A stretch of 64,000 bases of DNA from positions 1,116,001-1,180,000 of the forward strand of contig CP099429.1 of assembly GCA_024114885.1 (NCBI GenBank), in the 5' to 3' direction. Below the pieces are notes generated by a model. It was not told the origin of the DNA, searched no databases, and saw nothing but the letters and a program-made list of their open reading frames with translations. Positions 42,266 to 53,286 of this stretch are shown one piece after another (the stretch's first letter is position 1; each line of letters opens with the position of its first letter). The stretch comes from Septoria linicola (taxonomy: Eukaryota; Ascomycota; Dothideomycetes; Mycosphaerellales; Mycosphaerellaceae). The translations under genes and the position numbers were made by a program.

Positions 42266-45200
42266 GGCATGCCCTCCTCTGATCGGCTGAGCGAGGCCCG
42301 GCTTTGCCACGTGCCAAGGAGGTTTGTTGAAGTTGAGGCCTGCTAATTCGAGCAGAGAGCAATTCAACTCAGGCCGGGTCGATAGCGCACGGCCATCCCA
42401 TGTTCATCGGTCGGCAGCTCCTTGTCGGCGTCTAGGTTGTGAAGATTACTCATGTACGCCATTATAATGGGATGGCAGTGCTCATTTGGCGCAGTATATT
42501 GACCGCACGATCTCACAATCTGGCTCAAATCGCGAGCCATAGTGATGCATGTGTTTCCACTAGCCTCAGAATCTTGATGCCACAGCGCACTTGGTACATG
42601 GCCAGGACTGTCAACTTCCAGCAGTGATCGTCCTCAACAGCGGCAGAATCGTGTGCCTCATGTTAGCTCGCTTTGGAGAATCATGCATATCCATTGCATA
42701 TCATCTCGGGCGAGCCACTTGGAGCGGGGGTGTCACAAGGAATTGTCGGATTCGGTCGTGTCGCTAGCAGGAGCATCGTGGCCAGCAGGACATGCCACAG
42801 TATCGAGCTTGGAAGTATCAATCTCCTGACAGGTGAGGCCCATGGAGCACTCGCTACCATTGCCCACGATATGCTGCGGAGTGTGGTCAAAGAAGCATGG
42901 TCAAGAGCAGTCTTCCATGTGCCCGGCAGGCCGGAGCCCAGGCGTCAGCAAAAGTTTGATATCGATGATGGAGCTTAGAGTTGAAATAAGCTGCCTGAAT
43001 GGTCAATCAGCTAGCAAGAACCTTCGCCAAAATGAAACTCATTTTGACCAAATGCAAGGTACTGCTGGCAACACCTCAGCATGTAGGTGCAAGCAGATAC
43101 CGAGAAACGCTCACCGCATAAGACACAAAGATGTGATGAAGCTGGATTTGCCGCTATTTTGTTAGCGGTCCTCCACATGTTTGCAGATCTCGGCTCCTTC
43201 CTTGGACCAGGATAATGCTTGTCACTGAAACTTATTGCCTGCCAAAGCTTGCTATCCAGTCTGATGGCCAGCTTCTGCATGACGGCGGAAGGCGGGAGCC
43301 TAGGATATGCTGATCGCTGCCCCGTGCCGCACTGCGTGACACAAAGCACAACCAAGCAGTGGCGCTGCAGGTACTAGCGCTTTGAGAAAAGAAGCGATGC
43401 GGTATGAAACTACACGATTGACGTTCGAGAAGTGTCGCGGATCCAGTTTCGTGCTAAGCGTTATCAGGAAGCTTGCCCAATCTTGGACAGAGCCAATGTC
43501 TGCCAGGCACTTCAAGACAAGTTCCTTCGATGATTGCTCAGGGCGGCGTGAATAGCTCTGATGTGTGGCGTTCGCGTACTTCTGGTTCTAAAGCTGCAAT
43601 CTTCTGCCATACAGCCTCACCCATCGAAAGAGTTTGATGAAGATTAGGCGTGCAGGATACAGCGTCTGCTTCAACAGGCTGCGTCATGCCTGCATGCCTG
43701 CAAACTTCCGTATTCGCATAACCGCATTGCATGCTGCATCACAACCAGACCACGGTCATGTATGAGCAGTGCGATCGAGCTTGGCCGCAGGCACACGACC
43801 ATGGCTTTTCTGCGCGCCTCAGCATGTTTGCCGTGCCTTGAATTCATCGCATTCCATGAGCTGACTCTTGCGGCAGTGCTAGAGCGGCTAGCCACCACCG
43901 AATCGATCAGAAACATGACTTGTGCGTCGAATTATCATGGTAGCCTGACGGACTGGACTGGCGCTGTTGCAACTGACTGTGGCCTGCTCTCAGCGGCGAT
44001 TTCAGCAAAAGCGAAGACGAGATGACGGGCTATTCAGCTCCTCGGTACGTCCTGTCTTACCTGAAACGCAGAGCTCAGTATTCTGTGTCTAGAATTCCCT
44101 ATAATGTCTTGTTGCCCAAGGAGATCGCGGAAGCAGGAGTGGCCTATCATCGCTAAGGACACTGGTGAAGGTCAAGTCGTGAGTCAGCTATAGCACATTT
44201 CACGTTTCCGACAGACACGGTCGCGCGACTGCAGTCGAGCCGCGACAGCCTGATGGCGGGTTCGCGATACTCAATGGACAGCTGTGTCGAGGGCAGCAAG
44301 CTCGAAGAAGGATTCAGCTCGACTTTAAAGGCTGATCATTCTGCCAGATTGATCCTTCCGGCACTCCAATCCTCCACCACGAGCAGTTGCAGCCGCCGCG
44401 CGACCCACGGCGAGAACAGTCTCATGATGAGCATTGAGAGACTCGTGTGAACTTGGGTGAGGTCACAAGTGCCGTGGCAAGTCGAAGTATTGGCTGTATC
44501 TCCACATCGGGTCGGTAGTCATGGAGCAGCAAGTCCTCGTGCGCCACCCGACGCTCGAGACATCACTTGTCCGGGCTTCTGCGATGGAGACCAGCGAGTT
44601 GAACAAGACGGTACTGCGCAAACTGCGCAGAAGAGAACCAGGAGAGATGGGTGCCGGCCGATGATAGGTAGCACGCGCCAAGAACATCACGCTTGACCGA
44701 TTTCAGCAGTGCTTGTGACTGTAACGACATCACCGTAGCTCTGAGACTTATCGAATTCTGTCAATCACGAGAGAGAGCAAGCCGTGGAAAAGAGTGGTCA
44801 AGACAGTTGGCTATATCTGAAGTGCCGCTAGAGCGCGGAAGACGCTTACAATAGCAAAGTCTGTGCCACATCAAGCCAGACGGCGTCCTCGTCTGGGCAG
44901 TATGTCAACTCGTGTAGGCATTGATACATTGAGGCCGAGGAAGCTCCCCATGCCGAAATATTGAACACAAAGTCTTCCGGCGAGCATGAAGTTTACAGCG
45001 TCGACCCATCACTTCTACCTCTCCCTAGCCTAAGCAAGACTGTCCCCAACAAGCTTACCCAGCAGTCAACACGACGAAGTCCGAGCCACTCGTGATCAAA
45101 GGCCAAGATAGCTAGGAGTGGCGTATAGATGGCGCCTCCTCCACCACGATAGACTACACGATCTCGAAAGCCCGATGATCATGCAAGGCAATGATTCGTG

Positions 45201-45407
45201 GTACTTCTGCAATTTGGTGGGCAGTCAATCAAGTGTGTATGATAGGAGAGATTGTCTGTAGAAATCGATTGGCATGCTCTGTCTTAGAACTGCTCAGCTG
45301 ATACGAAAATCGCGCTGCTAATCATTCGCATGCTCCTGCTAATGCGTGGTATCATCATATGTACATCGTTGTCATCATGCTGTCGATATCGTGCTCTCTG
45401 GCCACAT
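42266..45407. other. 3.1 kb gene-poor stretch
   Basis: This lies between the hydrophobin promoter and the 3' end of an MFS transporter gene. Open frames of up to 124 codons overlap on both strands without domains, signal peptides or workable splicing. Dinucleotide content is normal, so it is not RIP-affected. I see no gene, although an unspliced non-coding RNA or a lineage-specific short gene cannot be excluded. Confidence 0.4.
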
Positions 45408-47168
45408 CTAGTAAGCAAAAGCCAGAATGGACTCGTCGTTGCTCTGCCTGATCTTCTTGTTGATCTTCTTGAGCCACAAGCGCATGATCCAGGCAGCTCC
45501 AGCGCACAGCAGCGAGAAGCCAGCAGATGCACCCATAGCGATAGCGTAGCGTGGCTCGTCGAAGTCTGGCCACAGGTAGGGAGTCCAGACGAAGGATGCG
45601 TTGGCGATGGTGTTGACGATGGCGAGCGAGGATGCTTTCTTCTCCTTTGTTTGACCACAAGTCGCAGAAACCCAACCGAGAATGATACTGGACATAGTTA
45701 GCATTTTCTTTCCTTCAAAAGAAGACGAGAGAGCTCTACCTGTTAACAGCATAAGTACCAATAGCGAAGACCACCATGCCTAAAAAGATGTTAGAAACAT
45801 GCTCAGAGTGTTGTTTGGTGACTGCGGCACTTACCGAAGTATCGAGCCCCTGTGTTGAGCGTGGCAGCGCAGAGAACGAATCCGAAGATCGCGATCGCCT
45901 TTGCGACAGTAATGTGCCATGTTCGCTCGTTGAATTTACCAGAGCTGTACGACCAGGCAATGGAGATAAAACCAGCAATGAGGTATGGTGGGCAGGTGAG
46001 GACAAGTGTGATCTTACGGTCGAAGCCAAGAGTCTCGACAGCAGTAGGGAAGAAGTTCTTAAAGCCGTTGGCAGCCAAGTGCATGTGTTGCATGAAAGCG
46101 AACAGCCACAGCTTTGGGTCCACAGCAGCTGCCTTGAGACCCTTCCAGACGGAGACACCACCCTTAGCACCAACCTGGTCACCCTGGACACGGCTGTTGG
46201 CGAGTTCACGCTCCTCTGGGGTGAGCCACTTGGTAACGAGTGGGTCATCTGGAAGGATGAAAGCAGCACCGATGGCGACGACACCGGTGACAGCGCCTTG
46301 AATGATGAACAACCACTGCCATCCTGGATTGATTTGTCAGCCTGCAACTCGAATGCACAATGATCTCTGTGCAACTCACCGGCAAGACCAGCCATTCCGT
46401 CCATCTCAAAAATTCCGAGAGCGATCAGACCGGCGAAAGCAGTAGCCAAGATGTTACCGGTGTAGAGGATGGAAATGCGCGTGGCCAGCTCCTTACGAGT
46501 GTAGAAGATACCAAGGATGTAGAGGGCACCGGGGTAGTATGGAGCTTCCACGACACCGAGGAAGAAGCGAGTCAGGAAGAGACCAGTGAAGTTCGTCGAC
46601 ATGGCAGTCAGACCAGAAACGATGGCCCAAAGGAACATGCATGCGGACATGTAGTATGAAGGTCGGACACGGGTGATCACTGATATCGAATCGCGTCAGT
46701 GCGCTGATGGTAGCTTATTGTGATCGTACTTCTGAGATGGCACTTACACATGTTTGATGGGACTTGACCAAGGATGTAGCCAACGAAGAGAATGGACACG
46801 CAGGTCTGGTATTGCGAGCCCTGAAGTGCAGTATCATCTTCCAGCGAGCTAAGTCGCGCAAGTGCGATAGCGTTGCGGTCGAGGTAGTTGAGCCAGTACA
46901 TGAGCCATAGCGTTGGCATGATATACCTGAGCACATCAGTCAGTCTCTTCCGCCATATCTGTGTCTGACGTGTGTCGATATCTCACCTGTCGAGCTTCTT
47001 CACCAGCGCGATTTCCCTAGGATCGGTTTTCTCGTGAGCACCCGAGTAATCGATGCCGACCGCCTTGCGCTTCTCCTCATCGATCTTGTCGAAGTCGTTG
47101 GTCTGCACAGGAGAGAGTACCTCCTGCTGCTCGACACGAGCCTTCTCATCGTAGATTCTGTCGGCCAT
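45408..47168 (-). CDS. MFS transporter, anion:cation symporter (allantoate permease) family
   Basis: Six exons, 47168-46987, 46926-46748, 46679-46380, 46323-45835, 45779-45740 and 45687-45408, give 489 residues with every phase consistent. The protein has a charged N-terminal tail of about 65 residues and twelve predicted membrane helices. LNYLDRNAIALAR in the first helix region and GQVPSNML in the second are hallmarks of the Dal5/Tna1-type ACS family (TC 2.A.1.14). RFFLGVVEAPYYPG in the fourth helix is the family's most conserved stretch. Members import organic anions such as allantoate, nicotinate, pantothenate or biotin precursors with protons; the substrate here cannot be read from sequence. 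The 40-base exon 5 is unusually small. The gene diverges from a second MFS gene 1.6 kb away. Confidence 0.88.
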
Positions 47169-48767
47169 GCTGGGCGGTGGCTGTCTGCTGCTTCTTGTGA
47201 GGAGGCAAGTAGCAGAGGATGAAGAAGCAGTCGGACGGGCTCTGGAAGTACAAAGCTGTCTGAGGAGATCCTGGTTCTACTGTTGTGCGACGACCTAATA
47301 TAATGATTCCCCGCGCTCAACTTTCAGCCGGGCTGAAATCAACACAAGAGCCGTGTTGGACGATGGTCCACCACTGCCAGTAGCCAAGTGCGCCTCACAT
47401 GGAGACAATGCGGGTCGCTTATCGCCCAGAGCCTGGGGAAGTAACCTCAAAGCTGCAAGTGGTGTCTTGGTATGGATATCTTGCATGGCACGTACCTCGC
47501 GCCCAGGCGTTAGAACGAGCGTATCGTGCAGGATCATGCATGGAAAGAAGGCTGCTAAAACCTACACCATTGCGTTCTGCTCGCGGTAAACGACGGTGAT
47601 CCTCGCTAGTGGCAGAGAGATTCTCCATACTGTCCCCAGATGCCAAGTGGGCGAAGTTGGAGAAGAATGGAGGCTAAGCTGAACTGAGAGATGTGGCTGT
47701 CGCGCCATGTTGTATTTCAGTGATTGGGATTGGACGGTCCCACGGCCGTGACCACTTGGCAGCATATCACAAGAGTCCTTCGACTTGGTAGAGTTCTTCG
47801 AGAGTACTAGTGAGGTCTTGGCCAAGTCTGGGAAGTTCGGAAGTTCGAGGACTGTCCACAGCTAGACCACGCGAATCGATCAGCAGAATGGCATCGTGCG
47901 TTGTGGATTCGAGTCCAGACCAACACGTGAAGCGCACGAGACCTGTTCCCCAGCCGTTTCCCCCGCAAAACCACATCTCTGGAAAGTGTCGAGATCTCGC
48001 TCACGGTGCGACGGCCGGCCACCGATTGTGGGAAACTGTGTCGCTGTGGAGAAACAGTTCTCTTGGCTTTGGAGCGGTCACTCGTACCGACCACTCTGCC
48101 GTCAAGATGGCGCAAAAGGCCTCCCACAATTGGTGCGGAATACCAGAATATCCCCATTGTGGATTCCCGTACTGAGCAGTCCGGTCATGAGTCGAGCCTC
48201 TCTGTTCCGATGACACCTTGCAAGCTATCGCGAAGCTATCGGGCCTTGTCAATGTGGCTGTCACAGCCTTTGTCATCGTGTACAACCCGACGCGGTCCCT
48301 TTTCGTGGGCTGAGTGTCAGCTGTGCTAACAAGAGTGCCTCGTGTTGAAAGTTCATCCTGAACCAGAACCACGACATGTGCTGGCCAGACGAGGTGAATC
48401 CTGTTGGCAGCTCATGTTGGTGGCTGACGGGAGGTGCAAGTATCAAAAGTATGTAGCAGAGACCTGCAAATGATCGTGTGATCCATGCCACCAAGTGAAC
48501 GTGCAGCTTGCCTGTCTGACTGTCGATCCTCAGCTTCGTCAATGAACATAAGAATACTTGTGAGAGGTGCGATGATGGAATGGGATCATCGGTTATATCG
48601 TTGTTGTGCTGGCGCAGGAAGAGATGCGACATCGGCGACGCAAAGTCCGCTCGCTACGCGTTAGTCATACAGACAGCGACAATGATCGGATGCATATCGA
48701 CAACTTCACACCATCTTCTTTCACGATAGCACGAATCTCTCCCTTGGCGAGGTATTGGCGTACGTGA
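47169..48767. other. divergent promoter region of two MFS genes
   Basis: About 1.6 kb between two outward-reading transporter genes. Several open frames of 65-123 codons overlap here without recognisable features. TATATTA reads on the minus strand at about 47300, some 130 bases before the minus-strand transporter start. Otherwise nothing was identified. Confidence 0.4.
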
Positions 48768-50497
48768 ATGGCAGCCATCGGCAAGTCACTTGTATGGTTC
48801 TATCAGGAATTCGGGCTTGCGAGCCTGCGAGAGACTGGTCGGAATGCCTACCTCATTATCTTGGCTCGAAGTCTGCGGATGCTGGCCTATGGGACTAACG
48901 CTCTCATACTTGGTATGTCATCAGAGTCTCGTGCTTCAGGAAGCGCTTGCTGCGGTTGTCACGGCTAGCCCTTTGGCTAACAACATCCAGCCTTGTTCTT
49001 CTCTGAGCTTGGCTTCTCCGATCGTCGGATAGGCGTGTTCATGACTCTGACGCTGTAGGTGGACACCAGCCGTCTATATGCGTTTGAGAAGGCTGACATA
49101 GGGTAGTGTTGGTGATGTCTTTCTGGGAACGTTTCTCACGCTCGTGGCCGACAGGTTCGGCCGCAGGAAGATCTTGTTCGGCGGCAGTATTCTGATGGTT
49201 TTCACCGGAGCTATCTTTGCTGCATTCGAGAACTTCTGGATCCTCCTATTCGCTGCAGTGATTGGCGTTGTATCGGCAACAGGTGGTGACTTTGGCCCTT
49301 TTCGATCGATCGAAGAGTCGATGCTCTCTCAGCTCACGACTTCCACTACTCGAGCAGATGTGCTTGCGTGGTATGTCACGACTTCAGCCTGGGGTTCTTC
49401 GATTGGCAGTGAGCTCGGCGGCCGTATTATCGAAGGCCTACAGCATAGAGACGGCTGGACGCTCAAAGACGCCTATCATGCCATATTTTGGGTATATGCA
49501 ATCATGGGAGTGGTCAATATCGTTCTCGTTCTCCTTCTGACGAAGGATTGCGAAGCCGACACGATCGACGAGAAGTACACTAAAGTTGCACAACAAGACG
49601 AGAGTGACGACTCGTACGTTATGACCGAACATCCGGATCGAGGCTCTGCTGAAGCTTCACGACTCCCTGCTCCGACCAAGCCGGTGACAAGGTTTGATGG
49701 TGTTCGATCGTGGGTTTCAAAGTGGATGGGAGACATTTCGAAACCAACCTTGAGTGTTGTCTGGAAGCTTTGGATTCTGCTTGCGGTTGACTCGTTGGCT
49801 GACGGCATGGTGCCGTACAGCTTGACGAACTATTACATGGTAGATTGCTTGGAGAGCTTAACAAGGATGACACAATACTGACTATGAACAGGACAACAAA
49901 TTCCACCCAGCAAAATCGACACTGGGCGATGTGACCTCTATCAGCTACTTTTTGACGGCAATCGGAGGTATCTTCGCAGGACCTTTAGCCAAGAAGATTG
50001 GTCTCGTCAACACCATGGTTTTCACCCACATCCCTTCATCTGCAGCAGTCCTCTTCTTCCCACTGCCCAATGTCTTCTGGATGACCATCATCCTGCTGTT
50101 CCTCCGCGCCGGATTGAACAACATGGACCAAGCGCCACGTTCAGCTCTTATTGCAGCCATCGTCAAGCCACAAGAGAGAACAGCAGTAATGGGCATCACG
50201 AGTATGCTGAGGACTCTGGCTGCCACGAGCGGACCCATGGTCACAGGCTTCCTAGCCGGCTCCAATCGCTTCTGGGTGGCATTCGTAGCTGGCGGCGCTT
50301 TCCGCCTAGCCTACGATGTAGGGCTGTGGATCCTGTTCACCAATGTCAAGCTGCATCAACACGAAATAGTGAACGCCAACGACGAGGATGATCAAATCGC
50401 CTCAGCAGACCAATTCAGACTCAGCGATGAAGAAGAGTCATTGAATGGGCAAAGCTCGGAAAGTGATCACAATCACGACACGCTGCGACAGAAATGA
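48768..50497 (+). CDS. MFS transporter of uncertain substrate
   Basis: Four exons, 48768-48912, 48991-49054, 49107-49839 and 49892-50497, give 515 residues. The third exon starts at an unexpected acceptor, GGGTAG ending at 49106; only this choice restores the frame and yields LVGDVFLGTFLTLVADRFGRRK. That stretch contains MFS motif A (D-R-F-G-R-R-K) between helices 2 and 3. About twelve membrane helices are spread over the protein, with a charged loop at about residues 240-300 between the two halves and an acidic tail. The ADRFGRR and RAGLNNMDQAPRSALIAAIV segments suggest a drug/metabolite efflux-type carrier rather than a sugar porter. The substrate is unknown. Its 3' end converges with cystathionine gamma-synthase. 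Confidence 0.82.
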
Positions 50498-50954
50498 TGA
50501 ATAGCATGACCCGATGAGACACGACCTCACGATAGAATTAGACCAAGGAATAGATCGGAAGAATCACTCACGAGGCGTATTATTTTCGGCTAAAAGTTTA
50601 CGCACGAGGGTGAGACTTGCCAATGCTCACCAGAATGCTTTAGGATTAATCTTGTGCCATACCACAAGCACTTCGCCAAGAGCGAGGTACTTTCATCGCC
50701 CAGGGTGGCTTTGCCAGGTCCAAGCTTGCACCTAGTGAGCTTACCTATGCCAACGCTGGTGGGAGTGTGCTTACCTGAGGGTGGGTGCTGGGCAGATGTG
50801 GATGTGGTGAGGAGTGGGATCGATGCCAGCTGTAAAGACATTTCTGCTTTGACTCATGCGCATGCAGAGAGTGGCTGGAAAGCATTAATCAACTTATGTG
50901 TCATTGACATGCTTGTATTGGCACTATCTATCTGGCTGGCCATGTCTGCTGCAT
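50498..50954. other. convergent 3' intergenic region
   Basis: This lies between the 3' ends of the MFS gene and the minus-strand cystathionine gamma-synthase gene. No gene is supported. Confidence 0.45.
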
Positions 50955-52934
50955 CTACCCATTTCTTTCAGGTATACAGTCCAGCGCCGTGTTAAACACT
51001 TTCACCAGCTCATCCGTATCCTCTAATCCCACGCTAAATCTCACAAGACTCACTTCACATCCATATTGTGCAGCCCAGTCCAGTTCGCCATAATGCGCTA
51101 ACAGCACAAAAGGACTGCTGAGCGTGAAATTCGTCCCTAGGCTTGGTCCTTTATGCGTGTCGAGGTTATCGTAGAACACTGCAGCGTCCTCCACAGAGTG
51201 GAATGTCGCACTCAAAAGCCCTCCATAACCGCCATCAGGCAGTCGACACGCGTCGTAGTTGTCTTTTGTATCTGCATACTTTGGATAGTTGACTTGTTTG
51301 ACTTTTGTCGAAGTACGGAGGACATCGGCGATGGCTTCGGCGTTGACGTTGATTCTCTTTATGCGATCCACGAAGTCGCGACTGTTACGTTCGAGGTAGA
51401 CCGAATCTTCTTCAAACTGGTTGTCCTCGTATTCTGCTCCCAGTACAGCTTTCAAGGCGTTGTACCATTTCGATCGAGGGTTGATAATCAGGGCACCTCC
51501 CATGACGTTGCTGTCTCCAGAGAACACTTTGGTCAACGAAGATACCACAACATCTGCGAAGGGTAGCACATGGACATTGAGGAAGTTGCCGATCGTTTCG
51601 TCGATGACAATGGCGAACTCGTACTTGTCAGCTAGCGAGCGAAGCCGCTTGAGATCCGGCGATTTAAGAAGTGGGTTCCCAGGGAACTCGCAGAAAAGGG
51701 ATAGAAATCGTTCACCACCCTCTAGTCGCCGTTGCAAGTCATCAAGATCGTCGCCGTTTGCGTGGCCATAGAATTGAGCTCCAGGACCAAACTTCTCAAG
51801 CACTTTAAGAGTATCGACATAAGGGAAGCCGTACATGATGCTTTTTGCTGGTCCACGAGCGAGCAGAAGAGAGCGATGCGCTGTGAATATGGCGTTCATG
51901 CCTGTGCCAAAGAGGTATACATCTTCGGTCGAGAAGCCAGGCACGTCCCGTGTACGTTCTGTTGAGTGGTTGGGCGACTTATCGAGAGCTTCGCCGAGAT
52001 CGACATCTGCAGTCAGAGAGCCGGCTATACGTTTGCGAATGGCAAGTTTGGCTTGTGCAGCAAGCTCGGTGTTGAGATTCCGTCCAAAGCGTGTTTCAAC
52101 AAATTCGGCGGAGTTGGAGATGTCTTCGCCATTGAAATCGGGGCCATGTTCATTTGCGCCAGGTGGGGTCTTTGGAGGAGTTGTATGACCATTGGTGCCA
52201 TTGGTATGGTTACTCATATCGACCGAAGTGTTCTTCTGATATCGTCGTGGACCCTTTGACATACGTTGTGGCTGCTGTGTCAGTGAGTTTTGGTCGACCA
52301 GGTGGCCCTCGTCAAATGCTTTTTGACAGAACTCAGCTCTCCTGCTTGAAATGCCTTCGCCCGTATGTTGCCAGAATGCCTTTGCTGCTGGCCACAAAGT
52401 CTGAGGATAAATGACAGCAGAGACGCGCGGAAGAATCTTTGTAGTGTTCTTTGCAATATGCTCTGGCGTTGGCACAAAGTCCAAAGTACGAACACTCGAG
52501 CAGTCGACCCCTGAGCTTTGTCGCTTGATGAAGTCCTTGCAACGTACAGCACACCGCGTTGAGGGCATGAGCATGGCATACTCGGTGTCGTTGTGTCCAT
52601 GAACCGACACTATGCTACGGGCCAACTTCTGAATCGACTTGTGGATGAAGAAGCTTTGCCAACATTAGTCTCGATGTCGTGCTGATCATGGAGAGTTCCT
52701 ACCGTGGATAACCACATTGCATCTTGTCGACAACCCATGACTCGCCTTCTTCATAACCGACATTGGCCTTCCAGGTTGGAAGCGATACACTAACTGCCTG
52801 AATTTACGGTTAGCTCAAGTAGAAGCTGATATGTCACGCCACCCATGACCTACATGTGGAGTGTCTGGAGGAATCGTGTTTCCCAAGTTGTCGTTGAAGG
52901 GCAACGCCACAGGTGCTCCAATGGCTGCCGCCAT
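50955..52934 (-). CDS. STR2: cystathionine gamma-synthase
   Basis: Three exons, 52934-52854, 52797-52703 and 52653-50955, give 624 residues, the usual fungal length. This cytosolic PLP enzyme joins cysteine to an O-acylhomoserine to form cystathionine, the first step of transsulfuration toward methionine. The protein opens with the fungal-specific ALPFNDNLGNTIPPDTPH segment, and SLPTWKANVGYEEG follows in exon 2. The Cys/Met-metabolism PLP domain covers about residues 235-620. The PLP-binding Lys is about K434 in SSLTKVFSG, with the upstream Asp of VIDETIGN contacting the PLP ring nitrogen. The RFSVGLED motif lies near the C-terminus. The start is chosen because the first exon matches the family N-terminus. 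It shares a 350-base promoter with UTP22. Confidence 0.93.
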
Positions 52935-53286
52935 ATTTTCGAAGATGATTACCAGAAAGTTTGTTTGGTTGGATAGAGCAAGATTGGACTGACAGATGTA
53001 GTTGTAGATTCTCAGCAAGTATGCAAGTCGAAGTGAGTCAATGTGTGAGCCTCACAGCATCGAAGATAAGGCGTCTGGGGCGATTTCGGCGCAACAGATG
53101 ATGACTGTCAGATGAAAGATCTGCTCGTGCACCTCAAATTCGTCTCCACTGCGGCAACGGCAGGCACGCCCATGTGGCGGACCCGTGAAGCTTAATTCGG
53201 AAGAAAGTACGACCGAGTCCAGAAAAGTTCGAGCTCCAAGTTTGCAGGCGGGACCAGGACCAGACCAAAGCTGGTTTCTGTTACGA
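52935..53286. promoter_or_regulatory. bidirectional promoter of STR2 and UTP22
   Basis: About 350 bases separate the two start codons, which read outward. A methionine-pathway gene and a ribosome-biogenesis gene therefore share a compact control region. No TATA box is obvious on either side. I did not identify a specific factor site. Confidence 0.5.
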
